Of a DNA stretch of 64,000 nucleotides, positions 47,225-60,299 are shown piece by piece. Location: NCBI GenBank assembly GCA_902515745.1, contig CABXWB010000001.1, positions 62,001 through 126,000 of the forward strand, read 5' to 3'. The DNA comes from an uncultured Alphaproteobacteria bacterium (GTDB lineage: Bacteria; Pseudomonadota; Alphaproteobacteria; HIMB59; GCA-002718135). Below the pieces are notes generated by a model that was given only the letters and a program-made list of their open reading frames with translations, did not search any database and was not told where the DNA came from. The translations under genes and the position numbers were made by a program. Every line of letters begins with the position of its first letter. Position 1 is the stretch's first letter.

Positions 47225-48478
47225 TTAATTTATACGTGATTGGATTTTATCAATATTTTCAAGTTTAGATAATGGTCCAATACTTGATATAGTTAATGGC
47301 CCTTTTACAATTTCATTAGCAATCTTTTGAACTGTCTCTTTAGAAACCTTATCTATATTTTTAATAGTTTCAGCTGGGTCTATTATTCTATTAAAGACCA
47401 GAAGTTGTCTAGCAGCACTCTCACATCTTCTAAATGCACTTTCTCTTCCCATCATTAAGCTTGCTTTCAATTGAGCTTTACCTCTGTTTATTTCTTTTTC
47501 AGTAATTGAATTTGGACTTTCATTTAATTGATCGCATAAAACAGGTATGAGCTCTTGGATTTGATTTTCACCTGTTCCACAATATATACCAAAAACACCC
47601 GTATCAGTGTAAGATGAACTAAAAGAGGAAATACCATATACAAGACCACGCTTCTCTCTTATCTCTTGAAACAATCTTGATGACATACCTCCACCTAATA
47701 AAGAAGAGTAAACCAATAAAGAATAGTAATCATCATTGTGATAATCTATGCCTTCAAAACCAAGCAGTAAGTGAATCTGTTCTAATTTTTTATCTTCTCT
47801 GTATTCTCCAGACTTGTAATCAGCTTTTTGTCTTTCAGTAGATAATCCAGATGGTAGGTTGGTGCATGATTTTTTAATAGATTCTACAAATTGATCATGG
47901 TCAATTTTTCCAGCTGCACTTACAATCATTTTTTTTGGATTATAATGGTTCATCATGAAGTCTTTAACTTCGTCTCTTGAAATATTTTTAATTATATCAG
48001 TTTTACCCAATATGGAACGTCCCATTGGCTGGTTCGGGTATGCTTCTTCTTGCCAATAATCAAAAATCATATCATCAGGTGTATCAAGGTACATGCCAAT
48101 TTCTTGAATTATAACTCCTCTTTCTCGATTAAGTTCATCTTCAGCAAATGTAGAATTTTGCAAAATATCTGTCAGAATATCTATTCCATAATGTAGGTCA
48201 TCAGCTAAGAGTTTTACATAATAAGCAGTTATTTCCTTTGAAGTATAGGCATTTATATCTCCGCCAACATTTTCAATTGTTTCAGCAATTTGAAGAGCAT
48301 TTTTAGTTGAGGTACCTTTAAAAGCCATGTGCTCTAAAAGGTGAGCAACACCATTTATGTCTTTTGTTTCATCTCTACCACCAACAAAATTCCATATACC
48401 CATTGATACTGTTTCCAGCCCTGGCATATTCTGGGTTACTATTCTTAATCCGTTTTCTAGTGTTGTAATTTTATGCAT
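47225..48478 (-). CDS. M16-family (processing-peptidase-like) metallopeptidase
   Basis: GVAHLLEHMAFKGT (HxxEH), ITAYYVKLL, GMSSRLFQEIREKRGLVYGI. Confidence 0.95.
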   Translation of the reverse strand: MHKITTLENGLRIVTQNMPGLETVSMGIWNFVGGRDETKDINGVAHLLEHMAFKGTSTKNALQIAETIENVGGDINAYTSKEITAYYVKLLADDLHYGIDILTDILQNSTFAEDELNRERGVIIQEIGMYLDTPDDMIFDYWQEEAYPNQPMGRSILGKTDIIKNISRDEVKDFMMNHYNPKKMIVSAAGKIDHDQFVESIKKSCTNLPSGLSTERQKADYKSGEYREDKKLEQIHLLLGFEGIDYHNDDYYSLLVYSSLLGGGMSSRLFQEIREKRGLVYGISSFSSSYTDTGVFGIYCGTGENQIQELIPVLCDQLNESPNSITEKEINRGKAQLKASLMMGRESAFRRCESAARQLLVFNRIIDPAETIKNIDKVSKETVQKIANEIVKGPLTISSIGPLSKLENIDKIQSRIN

Positions 48479-49847
48479 TGCTTATTTTTTCTAAGATGAA
48501 GTTTTTTACATCGATAGAACTATTAGGTAATATAGTCATCTTTTCCTCTTTATCAAAGAGATTGCTCAATTCTTTTGGTATATCAATTTCTTTATTAATT
48601 GCTTTATTCACAGCATTGTCAAATTTTGCAGGATGTGCACAAACCAAAGATATCCAGGCTTCATCATCTTTTTTATCTAATAATACTTTTAGTCCTGTTG
48701 CAGTATGTGGATCAGCAATATAATTATATTTTTCATATACATATTTAATTGTTTCCAGAGTCTGGTTATCATCAATTGAGGAAGCCTTATATATTTGCTG
48801 AAACTTAGCTAAAACAGAGTCATCAAATTGATAAAAACCTTTTGATGAAAAGCTTTCAAATACTTCATTTACTCTTTTGCTATCTCTATTTAGGGTTTCA
48901 AAAATTTGCCTTTCAAAGTTACTTGAAACTTGTATATCCATACTAGGGCTATATGTTTGAGAAACAGATTTTTTTTTCATTTCTCCAGTGTCTACTATGG
49001 ACTTCAAGATATCATTAGAATTAGTTGCAATATGTAAATGACCAATTGGTAATCCCATTTGTTTAGCAACAAAGGCAGAAAAGATATTGCCAAAATTTCC
49101 CGAAGGAACAATAAAATTTATTTGATGCTTATCAGTTTGTAAATAAGACCAGAAATAATAAACTACTTGGGCAATTAATCGTGCCCAATTTATAGAGTTT
49201 ACTGCAGTTAAAGAAGTAAACTCTTGTATTTCATCATCTACAAATAGTTCTTTGACAATTTTTTGACAATCATCAAAATTACCATCTACAGCAATATTAA
49301 AAATATTCTTATCAATTACTGTAGTCATTTGTTTTTGTTGAATAGGTGATACTTTATTATGAGGATGTAGAATAAATACATTTATATCTTTTTTTGATTT
49401 AAAAGAATGAATTGCAGCTGACCCAGTATCACCAGAAGTTGCACCTAAAACAGTAATTTTTTTTGGAGACATCTCTAAACTTGTAGAAAATAGGTTACCA
49501 AGAAATTGTAAAGCGTAATCTTTAAAAGCATAAGTAGGCCCATAAATTAATTCTAATAAAAATTTATTATTTTCTAATTCTACTAAGGGAGCTATTTTTT
49601 CATGATTAAAATTTGAATAGGTTTCATTTAAAATTTTTTGTAAATCTAATTTTTCTATGTTTTCATTTACATAAGGAAAAATAATTTCACATGCCACTTC
49701 TTCATATGATTTATTTTTTAAATTTAGTAAGTCTATTTTGGGCCAGCTTTGGGGTAAATATAGACCGCCATCTCTCGATAATCCTTGATAAAGAATATCG
49801 TTAAATGATCTGCTTAGAGAATCATCTCTTGTACTTAAATATTTCAT
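48471..49847 (-). CDS. thrC: Threonine synthase
   Basis: MKYLSTRDDSLSRSFNDILYQGLSRDGGLYLPQSWP; GPTYAFKDYALQFLG; LGATSGDTGSAAIHSFK; FIVPSGNFGNIFSAFVAKQMGLPIG. Confidence 0.96.
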   Translation of the reverse strand: MKYLSTRDDSLSRSFNDILYQGLSRDGGLYLPQSWPKIDLLNLKNKSYEEVACEIIFPYVNENIEKLDLQKILNETYSNFNHEKIAPLVELENNKFLLELIYGPTYAFKDYALQFLGNLFSTSLEMSPKKITVLGATSGDTGSAAIHSFKSKKDINVFILHPHNKVSPIQQKQMTTVIDKNIFNIAVDGNFDDCQKIVKELFVDDEIQEFTSLTAVNSINWARLIAQVVYYFWSYLQTDKHQINFIVPSGNFGNIFSAFVAKQMGLPIGHLHIATNSNDILKSIVDTGEMKKKSVSQTYSPSMDIQVSSNFERQIFETLNRDSKRVNEVFESFSSKGFYQFDDSVLAKFQQIYKASSIDDNQTLETIKYVYEKYNYIADPHTATGLKVLLDKKDDEAWISLVCAHPAKFDNAVNKAINKEIDIPKELSNLFDKEEKMTILPNSSIDVKNFILEKISNA

Positions 49848-51325
49848 TAAAGATAGCGATTAGTAATATATTCTTTGAAATATTTAGCATTTAAAGGCGA
49901 CTTTGTAACCTGTTCTAAGACCTCATTAGTTGAAAAAAAACTAGCTTTTTCATGGATATTTTTTTTAAGCCAATTTACTAATTTTGAAAATTCACCATTT
50001 TCTATTTCCTGATCTAATTCCTTTTGATCAGTTCTCAATTGAGATGCAAATTGAGCAGCGGTGAGTGCTCCTAATGAATATGTTGGAAAGTATCCAAATA
50101 ATCCGGCAAACCAGTGAATATCTTGTAAACATCCATCAGTGTCTTTATATATCGATAAATTAAATAATTTATTAAATTCATCATTCCAAGCATCTGGAAT
50201 GTCTGCAATATTTATTTCATTATTAAAAATTTTTCTTTCTAAATTAAATCTTAAAATAATATGCAAGGGATAGGTTACTTCATCCGACTCAACTCTTATA
50301 AACGATTTATTTACTCGAGTACCTAATTTGTAAAGATTATCTGGATTTGTAGCTTTGTCTTTAATATTGAATTTTTTATTTAAAGTATTAGATAAAAATT
50401 TTTTAAAAGCTAAAGACCTAGTGATTTGCATTTCAATTAATAGTGATTGACTTTCATGCATAGCCATCCCTCTAGATTTACCTGCTGGTTGATGCATCCA
50501 ATCTTTTGGTAGGTTTAGCTCATATAATGCATGTCCAGTTTCATGCATAACACCATCTAAAGATGAAAATGGATTTTCATTATTATATCTAGTTGTAATT
50601 CTAACATCATTTGTAGATCCTCCACAAAAAGGGTGAACACTTTTATCAAGTCTTCCTCTTGAAAAATCAAAACCTATTTGTTTCATTATATATTCAGAAA
50701 TATTTTTCTGCTTTTCTTCATCAATACTTGTTTCAAATTGAAATGTTTCTTCTTTTTTTTGCTTATCAATAATTTTATCAATAAGTGGTGTGAGAAATTT
50801 TTGTAAATCATCAAATACTTCAGATATTTTATTTTCTTCTGAAGAAGGTTCAAATTTATTTATTAGTGCTTCATAAGGAGAAACTTTAAAAGTTTCCCCC
50901 AGAATATTTGCTTCTTCTTTTGTTAAATTTATAAGTTCTTCTAAATCTTTTTTTACTAAATTAAAATCGGACTTTTCCCTTGCCTGTTGCCAAACACCTT
51001 CACATTTAGCTGAAGATTTTGAAATTTTTTCTACAAGCTCCGTTGGAATAGCAGAAGCTAATTTATATTCTCTATCCATTTCATTTAAGTTTTTCTGATC
51101 ACTGTTATTTAGATTAAGATTCTTTGAGTCTTCAATTAAATCACCAACTTCAGAAGATGAAATTTTACTATGACTAAGTTTTGATAAATAGGCTAATTGA
51201 TCTGATCTTTGATCTCTTGAGCTGCTCGGCATCATTGTTGCCATATCCCAATGTAAAATACCTGCAATATCTGATGTAAGTGAAGCTTCATTAAAGATCT
51301 CTTTAAGTTTTAAATATGTTTTCAT
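49847..51325 (-). CDS. M32-family carboxypeptidase
   Basis: SSLDGVMHETGHALYEL (HExxH-type), GMAMHESQSLLIEMQI, DEVTYPLHIILRF. Confidence 0.95.
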   Translation of the reverse strand: MKTYLKLKEIFNEASLTSDIAGILHWDMATMMPSSSRDQRSDQLAYLSKLSHSKISSSEVGDLIEDSKNLNLNNSDQKNLNEMDREYKLASAIPTELVEKISKSSAKCEGVWQQAREKSDFNLVKKDLEELINLTKEEANILGETFKVSPYEALINKFEPSSEENKISEVFDDLQKFLTPLIDKIIDKQKKEETFQFETSIDEEKQKNISEYIMKQIGFDFSRGRLDKSVHPFCGGSTNDVRITTRYNNENPFSSLDGVMHETGHALYELNLPKDWMHQPAGKSRGMAMHESQSLLIEMQITRSLAFKKFLSNTLNKKFNIKDKATNPDNLYKLGTRVNKSFIRVESDEVTYPLHIILRFNLERKIFNNEINIADIPDAWNDEFNKLFNLSIYKDTDGCLQDIHWFAGLFGYFPTYSLGALTAAQFASQLRTDQKELDQEIENGEFSKLVNWLKKNIHEKASFFSTNEVLEQVTKSPLNAKYFKEYITNRYL

Positions 51326-51933
51326 TTTTTCTTCCTAAATAAATAAATTATAAAAATAATCAAAAAAGAAAAGCTCATCAAAAACCATGTAATTGCATAC
51401 TGCAAATGATTATTTGAAAAATTATGATTTTGAGATGATGGTATTAAGAAATTCTCTGCATAATTGCTCATATTTTTAATGAAAAATTTCTGATTAATCT
51501 TAACATTTAAGAAAGTTTGAATTTGTTCCAAATCATAATAATACCACTGATTTGAAGAGATAGAATTATCAGGAGTAAACATCTGTTTTTGAGTTGGATA
51601 TCGGATGTATCCTAGAATTTCAGCATTTATTATTTCATTATTGTCTTTAAAATAATCATATCTACTTTGCTCAAACCAACCTTCATCAATTAAATAATTA
51701 TTACCATGATTATCTGACAATAAACTAGCTATTCTAACACCAGAAATCCCATTCAATGTTTTAGCAGGGAAAAAAATTTTTTTTCTTCTGTCAACAGTAC
51801 CTAAAGTGATTACTTTAGTAAACTCATCAATGTTTGGATACTTCATTTTTCCCATTGAAAGTGAAAGTGGCTTTTGATCCTTTAGTTCATTAAATTCGGC
51901 TATAATTTTTTCTTTCCATTCCAGTCTTTGCAA
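51322..51933 (-). CDS. SURF1-family cytochrome oxidase biogenesis protein
   Basis: Located after cox3; VDRRKKIFFPAK, LIDEGWF, QWYYYDLEQIQ, YAITWFLMSFSFLIIFIIYLFRKKK. Confidence 0.85.
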   Translation of the reverse strand: MQRLEWKEKIIAEFNELKDQKPLSLSMGKMKYPNIDEFTKVITLGTVDRRKKIFFPAKTLNGISGVRIASLLSDNHGNNYLIDEGWFEQSRYDYFKDNNEIINAEILGYIRYPTQKQMFTPDNSISSNQWYYYDLEQIQTFLNVKINQKFFIKNMSNYAENFLIPSSQNHNFSNNHLQYAITWFLMSFSFLIIFIIYLFRKKK

Positions 51934-52011
51934 TTGCCAAATTCCTAAAAATATAGTCAGCGAAATACAAAATAAACTAAATAAAAAAAATTTTATTGGA
52001 AAATTTTTAAT

Positions 52012-52860
52012 TTACGCACCCCAAACATAAACGCAGACAAACAAGAACAGCCAAACTACGTCAACAAAGTGCCAGTACCATGCTGCAGCCTCTAATCCAA
52101 AATGCCTATCTGGAGTAAAATGATTTTTATAAACACGATACAAACAAACAGCAAGAAATGCTGTTCCAACCATAACATGAAATCCATGAAAACCAGTAGC
52201 CATATAAAATACTGATGGATATATTCCATCAGTAAAACTAAAATAATGATGAGCAGCTTCGTAATATTCTACACCCTGCATAAATGAGAAGAAAATTCCT
52301 AAACCAACTGTACACCATAATGCTTGAATGGCTTGATCTCTATGACCTTCTCTAACAGCATGGTGAGCCCATGTACAAGTAGTACCTGACATTAATAAAA
52401 TTAATGTGTTTAAAAAAGGAACATCAAGCGGATCAAAGGTTTTAATACCTTCTGGTGGCCAAATTCCAACTGCACCTTCAGAGTCAAAAGTTTCTGAAAA
52501 TTCTTCAATTGGAAGCTTGGGAGTCAGACTTGCATCAAAAAAAGCCCAAAAAAAAGCAACAAAAAACATAACTTCAGATGCAATAAATAAAGCCATGCCA
52601 TATCTTAAACCTAACTCAACAACAGGAGTATGAGCTTTTTGATAAGTAGATTCTTTAATTACATCTTTCCACCAAAGAAACATGACAGTTAACAATCCAA
52701 TTGTACCCAATATTAACAACCAGCTAGTTCCATAATGCATGTAGAAGACCAAGCCTGCAGCCATTGCTAGCCCGGCAATTGAAGATAAAAAAGGAAGTGG
52801 ACTTGGATCAACTAAATGATAAGGGTGTTTCTGTCCTGTACTTGTAGATTTTTCTGCCAT
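52012..52860 (-). CDS. ctaE: Cytochrome c oxidase subunit III
   Basis: HPYHLVDPSPLPF, ASEVMFFVAFFWAFFDASL, TGFHGFHVMVGTAFL, AAAWYWHFVDVVWLFLFVCVYVWG. Confidence 0.97.
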   Translation of the reverse strand: MAEKSTSTGQKHPYHLVDPSPLPFLSSIAGLAMAAGLVFYMHYGTSWLLILGTIGLLTVMFLWWKDVIKESTYQKAHTPVVELGLRYGMALFIASEVMFFVAFFWAFFDASLTPKLPIEEFSETFDSEGAVGIWPPEGIKTFDPLDVPFLNTLILLMSGTTCTWAHHAVREGHRDQAIQALWCTVGLGIFFSFMQGVEYYEAAHHYFSFTDGIYPSVFYMATGFHGFHVMVGTAFLAVCLYRVYKNHFTPDRHFGLEAAAWYWHFVDVVWLFLFVCVYVWGA

Positions 52861-52862
52861 AA

Positions 52863-53378
52863 TTATTCTATATATTTAAAAAAAGTATATGACAATGTTA
52901 TCTCTTCAACATCTTTCATTGTAGGATCTTCACTGATTGATGGATCTACATAAAATACAACTGGCATTTCAACAGTCTCACCTGGTTTTAGGGTTTGTTT
53001 CTCAAAACAAAAACATTGTGTTTTTATAAAATAAGGGCCAACTTTTTGAGGTAAAACGTTAAAAGTTGCAGTTCCAATATTTTCAACATTAGAGAGATTT
53101 GTTGCTTTATAATTAACAAGCATATTTTCACCAACTTTGAAATTAATTTTTTCGGGAGCTTCAAAAGACCAATTTATACTATCATTAACATCCGCATTAA
53201 ATTTCAAGTTTATATCTCTTTCTAATATTGTGTTTGAACTAAACTCAGATGTGTTTGTTTTGCCTCCAAAGCCCGTTACTCGACAAAAAAGATCATAAAT
53301 AGGTACTGAAAATGCAACAAGCGTTATCATAATCAAAACTATAAAAGATAATCCAATTGCAGTTCTAATATTTGCCAA
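52863..53378 (-). CDS. ctaG: Cytochrome c oxidase assembly protein CtaG (Cox11); TTG start
   Basis: PIYDLFCRVTGFGG, IKTQCFCFEKQTLKPGETVEMPVVFYVDP. Confidence 0.95.
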   Translation of the reverse strand: MANIRTAIGLSFIVLIMITLVAFSVPIYDLFCRVTGFGGKTNTSEFSSNTILERDINLKFNADVNDSINWSFEAPEKINFKVGENMLVNYKATNLSNVENIGTATFNVLPQKVGPYFIKTQCFCFEKQTLKPGETVEMPVVFYVDPSISEDPTMKDVEEITLSYTFFKYIE

Positions 53379-53379
53379 C

Positions 53380-53487
53380 TTAAACCCCTAAAATATTTGC
53401 TTTAAATATGGTATATAAATAAAAGAAGGCGACAACACAGAGTAAGATTATTAAAGTTATTATATTTTTTTTTCTTCTATTTTTCAT
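53380..53487 (-). CDS. Small CoxF-like membrane protein (35 aa), not in the ORF track
   Basis: Minus-strand translation MKNRRKKNIITLIILLCVVAFFYLYTIFKANILGV*; basic N-terminus plus one TM; start overlaps the upstream stop (TAATG) between ctaB and ctaG. Confidence 0.75.
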   Translation of the reverse strand: MKNRRKKNIITLIILLCVVAFFYLYTIFKANILGV

Positions 53488-54407
53488 TACATAATCACAT
53501 GGTCAATTAATAATCCGGCAAACAAACTAAAAAGGTAAAATATAGTTAATGCAAAAAATTTTAATCCCTCAGTATTTGGAATTGATTTTTTTTCTTTAGA
53601 TTTTTTTAACTTAATTGCGTTGTTAAGTAAAAAAAAATTTAGAATTGTTGCTATTACAAAATATATTAAACCTACTCCCCTATCAATATAAGGAAGATAG
53701 CTTGAAGCTATCAAAATTACTGAGTAAAAAATAATTTGTTTTTTTGTTTCCTCTATACTGCTAACATTTGGTAACATAGGAACTTTAGCTTTTGCATAAT
53801 CATTACATCTATAAACTGATAAAGCCCAGAAATGTGGTGGCGTCCAAAAAAAGATAATTACAAACATACTTAATGGCAAAAGACTGATCTCAGGAGTAAC
53901 GGATGTCCATCCAATTATTGGTGGAATAGCTCCAGCTGCTCCACCTATTACAATGTTAAGCGATGTGGTTCTTTTTAACCAAAAGGTATAAATAAATATA
54001 TAAAACAAAATTGTAAAAAGTAATAAGCTTGTAGCAAGTGAATTAGAAAACCATTGCATTAAAATTAATGATACTGTTCCAGTGAGAATTCCAAGAACTA
54101 AAGCTTCATTTTTTGACACAATTCCCAGAGGAATTGGCCTCAGTTTAGTTCTTTCCATAGTTCTATCTATATCTTCATCAAACCACATATTGATTGCAGC
54201 TGAAGAACCTGCTCCTAAAGCAACTGCAACAATAATAATTAAATAATTTAAAATAGGAATCTGGTCTGGTGCCAAAAACATTCCAGTGAAGGCAGTAAAA
54301 ATAACTAGAGACATTACTCTTGGCTTCATGAGCTCGTAATAACCTTTAGTTTTTCTTAAAAAGATATTATTACTGTAGCCCTCCTCTAACAAGGTTTTAA
54401 CCTCCAC
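53487..54407 (-). CDS. ctaB: Protoheme IX farnesyltransferase
   Basis: ELMKPRVMSLVIFTAFTGM, NMWFDEDIDRTMERTKLRPIPLG, FFWTPPHFWALSVYRCNDY. Confidence 0.96.
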   Translation of the reverse strand: MEVKTLLEEGYSNNIFLRKTKGYYELMKPRVMSLVIFTAFTGMFLAPDQIPILNYLIIIVAVALGAGSSAAINMWFDEDIDRTMERTKLRPIPLGIVSKNEALVLGILTGTVSLILMQWFSNSLATSLLLFTILFYIFIYTFWLKRTTSLNIVIGGAAGAIPPIIGWTSVTPEISLLPLSMFVIIFFWTPPHFWALSVYRCNDYAKAKVPMLPNVSSIEETKKQIIFYSVILIASSYLPYIDRGVGLIYFVIATILNFFLLNNAIKLKKSKEKKSIPNTEGLKFFALTIFYLFSLFAGLLIDHVIM

Positions 54408-54412
54408 AATTA

Positions 54413-56822
<2,410 letters not shown>

Positions 56823-56920
56823 ATTAATTATTTATTTTATACACTAATAAATAAATTATTCAGTAAATTAACCAGTGATTTAGAGGCAAAATTCTAGGAC
56901 AGGTTGTCGCTCATTATGAT

Positions 56921-57652
56921 TTATTCAATAACCGATTGAATAGAAAAAATTGCAGCAGTAGTTGCAGTGTCTGATCTAAGAATTCTTTTTCCCAAAGAGA
57001 CGGATATACACGAAGACAAAGAAGAGATGGTTCTTCGTTCCTTTTCAGAAAAACCACCTTCGGGTCCAATGATGACAGACCATTTTTTGTATTTTTTTGT
57101 TTCATTAATTAATGCATTGTAAATAGTTGGTAAATTTTCATTTCCTTCGTCACAAAATACTAACCCTCTATCAGATGGAAAATTGTTAACTAAATCATCT
57201 AGTTTAATTGTTTTATCTAAAGTCGGAATTGACGATCTCTCAGATTGTTCTGATGCTTCAATCATATTTAATTCAAAATTTTTAAAATTTATTTTTGATT
57301 GATTTGTATATTCTGTCAAAATTGGAATAAATTTAGAGATGCCAAGCTCGGTAGCTTTTTGAATGGTGATATTCATTCTATAAGATTTGATTGGAGCAAA
57401 TATTAGCCATAAATCAGATTCTTGAGGAATATCTCTCAATTTGTTTTGAATTTGTAAAACAATGTTATCTCTATTGATAGAAATTACTTTAGATAACCAT
57501 TCACCTGTCAAACCATCGAATAAATTTATGTTATCTTCTTTTTTGATTCTAAGAACATTTTTCAAAAAGTGGTGCTGCTTATATTTTATATAAATTAAAA
57601 TATTGGCTGATAATTTTTTTGATACAAATAATCGTGTTTTAGACATTTTCAT
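56921..57652 (-). CDS. rsmE: 16S rRNA (uracil-1498-N3)-methyltransferase
   Basis: HHFLKNVLRIKKEDNINLFDG; KATELGISKFIPI; EQSERSSIP; IIGPEGGFSEKER; LGKRILRSDTATTAAI. Confidence 0.94.
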   Translation of the reverse strand: MKMSKTRLFVSKKLSANILIYIKYKQHHFLKNVLRIKKEDNINLFDGLTGEWLSKVISINRDNIVLQIQNKLRDIPQESDLWLIFAPIKSYRMNITIQKATELGISKFIPILTEYTNQSKINFKNFELNMIEASEQSERSSIPTLDKTIKLDDLVNNFPSDRGLVFCDEGNENLPTIYNALINETKKYKKWSVIIGPEGGFSEKERRTISSLSSCISVSLGKRILRSDTATTAAIFSIQSVIE

Positions 57653-57687
57653 TACAATAGTTTAGAATTATAACATTATATTCATAT

Positions 57688-58551
57688 ATGTGGGATAACT
57701 TAGTTGTAAAAAAAATATTTGATTACTGCGAGTTAATCAGACTTAACAAACCTATTGGCTTCCTTCTATTAATGTGGCCTTGCTGGTTTGGGTTAGCGAT
57801 ACTAAAAACAGAAACTTCTAAACTAATATTTTGGTATTTACTTTTTTTAATTGGTTCTTTTTTAATGAGAAGTGCAGGTTGTATAATTAATGACATCATT
57901 GATATTGATTTTGATCAAAAAGTTACACGTACCAAATTTAGACCTTTAGCATCAAAAAAAATTTCTATTACTGAAGCGATCTTACTATTAATAATATTAT
58001 TGGTAATTAGTTTTTTCATTCTTCTCGAGTTTAATTTTAATTCAATTTTATTGGGTTTCTTAAGTGTGCCATTTGTTATTTTATATCCTTTTATGAAAAG
58101 ATTTACTTTCTTCCCACAATTATTCCTTGGAATTATATTTAGTTGGGGGGTGCTAATAGTTTCAATACAATTTAATACACGAATTACATTCGATTTTCTT
58201 TTATTGTATTTTTTATGTATATTTTGGACATTAGCATATGATACTATTTATGCCTACCAAGATAAGGCAGATGATATTTTAAATAAGATCAAATCTACTG
58301 CAGTTTATTTTGATAAAAATGGTAAAAAATTTGTTCAAACATGCTATCTTATTATTTTAATTATATTGTCTTATTTTGTATGGAATTCCTCAAATTTTTT
58401 ACTAAGCTCAATTATTATAGCAACTATCGCAATTTGTACGTATATAGCAATCCAGAAATGGGATATAACATCACCTTCAAGCTCAAATTATTATTTCAGA
58501 CAAAATAATATTTTTGCAATTATGTTATTTTTACTTTTACAAACTTTTTAA
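57688..58551 (+). CDS. ubiA: 4-hydroxybenzoate polyprenyltransferase
   Basis: LIRLNKPIGFLLLMWPCWFGLAI; RSAGCIINDIIDIDFDQKVTRTKFRPLAS; YDTIYAYQDKADD. Confidence 0.95.
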   Translation: MWDNLVVKKIFDYCELIRLNKPIGFLLLMWPCWFGLAILKTETSKLIFWYLLFLIGSFLMRSAGCIINDIIDIDFDQKVTRTKFRPLASKKISITEAILLLIILLVISFFILLEFNFNSILLGFLSVPFVILYPFMKRFTFFPQLFLGIIFSWGVLIVSIQFNTRITFDFLLLYFLCIFWTLAYDTIYAYQDKADDILNKIKSTAVYFDKNGKKFVQTCYLIILIILSYFVWNSSNFLLSSIIIATIAICTYIAIQKWDITSPSSSNYYFRQNNIFAIMLFLLLQTF

Positions 58552-60299
58552 TGTCCTCAGAAAATAAACAATCCGTTACTTCAAGAATAGTATTTCAATA
58601 TTTAATGAGTCATAAACTCAAAATAATTTTAGCTTTATTTATGATGGTTATTTCAGCAGCAGCAACTGGTTTACATGCTTGGTTGGTAAGACCTGCGCTT
58701 GATGAAGTTCTAATCAAAGGTAATAAAGAAATGTTATTTTTAATTCCAATTGCAATAATTATAGTGACCCTCTGTAAAGGATTGGCAACATATACTCACT
58801 CTTATCAAATGAGTAAAGTTGCACATTCTATTATTGCAAAACTTCAAACTCAGATGTTTGAAAAACTCATGTATTTGAATATGAAATTTTATAATGATTC
58901 TAAGTCAGGTAATTTAATTTCAAGACTTATTAATGATACTTACTACTTAAGACTTGCAATAGTTAAATCTGTAACAGGAATTATAAAAGATGTTTTAGTT
59001 ATTATTTTTTTACTAGGTAACATGTTTTACCAAAGTTGGACCCTAACTCTTTTTGCTTTTTTTGCATTCCCTTTAGCGATCTGGCCCATACGAAAAATTG
59101 GGAAGAGTATAAGAAAAATTACTTACACTATCCAAAACGAAATTGCAGTTTTTTCTAATGTGTTAGCTGAGAGCATTAAAGGTATTAGACAAGTAAAAGC
59201 ATACTCAAGAGAAAACTATGAAAAACAAAGGGCTTTTGAAACAATTAGTTTCATTCAAAAATATTTTACAAAATCTGCTTTTATTAGCAATCGCTTAAGC
59301 CCCTTAATGGAATTTATTGGAAGTTTAGCTGTAGCACTCTCAATTTATGTTGGGGGTGTTTTTGTCTTAAACGAAAGTATGACAACAGGCCAATTTATGA
59401 GTTTTTTAGTAAGTCTTCTTCTGGCTTATCAACCAGTAAAGGCACTTGGAAATCTAAATATTAGTGTCCAGGAAGGCCTAGCTGGAGCTGAAAGAATATT
59501 TAAACTTTTAGATACAAGTGAAAAAAATATGGAAAATATTTCTCCAAAAAATACTATAAATCTAGATGGAGATATTGTTTTTAAAGATGTTTCATTTGCA
59601 TATAATGATAATACAGTGCTTGATAAAATAAGTTTAAGAATACCAAAAGGAAAAAAAGTTGCTTTAGTTGGTTTATCTGGATCTGGTAAATCAACGATAG
59701 CAAATATAATTTTGCGATTATATGATAATTATTCAGGCTCTATATTAATTAATTCTAAAGATATTAAAGAATTAGATCTTACAGATGTAAGAAATAGTGT
59801 TTCAATAGTAACGCAAGAAACAATTTTATTTAATGAGAGTATATTTAACAATATTAAATATGGAAACCTTAAAGCAACTGATGAAGAGATTAGTTTAGTT
59901 GCTAAAAATGCTGGGGTGAGTAGTTTTTCAGAAAAATTGGGTCAAAAACTAGACACTGTTATTGGAGAAAACGGCATAAAATTATCAGGTGGACAACGAC
60001 AAAGAATTGCTATTGCCCGAGCTCTAATAAAAGATGCGCCACTTTTAATTATGGACGAAGCTACATCTTCTTTAGATAACATAACTGAAAATAAAATTCA
60101 TGAAACAATAAATAGTCTTATGAATAATAAAACCAAATTAATAATTGCACATAGATTAAGTACAATAGAAGACGCAGATATTATCTACGTTTTAGATAAA
60201 GGCAAAATTGAAAGTCAAGGAAAACATGAAGAGTTAATTTCTAAATCAACTATTTATAGAAAATTACAACTAAGAGATCAGTTGGAAAATGAGTTTTAA
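58551..60299 (+). CDS. MsbA-like ABC exporter (lipid A flippase family)
   Basis: N-terminal TM domain plus ABC domain: GLSGSGKSTIANIILRLYDNYSG, LSGGQRQRIAIARALIKDAPLLIMDEATSSLD. Confidence 0.9.
   Translation: MSSENKQSVTSRIVFQYLMSHKLKIILALFMMVISAAATGLHAWLVRPALDEVLIKGNKEMLFLIPIAIIIVTLCKGLATYTHSYQMSKVAHSIIAKLQTQMFEKLMYLNMKFYNDSKSGNLISRLINDTYYLRLAIVKSVTGIIKDVLVIIFLLGNMFYQSWTLTLFAFFAFPLAIWPIRKIGKSIRKITYTIQNEIAVFSNVLAESIKGIRQVKAYSRENYEKQRAFETISFIQKYFTKSAFISNRLSPLMEFIGSLAVALSIYVGGVFVLNESMTTGQFMSFLVSLLLAYQPVKALGNLNISVQEGLAGAERIFKLLDTSEKNMENISPKNTINLDGDIVFKDVSFAYNDNTVLDKISLRIPKGKKVALVGLSGSGKSTIANIILRLYDNYSGSILINSKDIKELDLTDVRNSVSIVTQETILFNESIFNNIKYGNLKATDEEISLVAKNAGVSSFSEKLGQKLDTVIGENGIKLSGGQRQRIAIARALIKDAPLLIMDEATSSLDNITENKIHETINSLMNNKTKLIIAHRLSTIEDADIIYVLDKGKIESQGKHEELISKSTIYRKLQLRDQLENEF

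Noticed and set aside
56914-57105. 63-aa minus-strand ORF overlapping rsmE
   Set aside because: Alternative frame of the same strand within RsmE; no independent start signal or domain.
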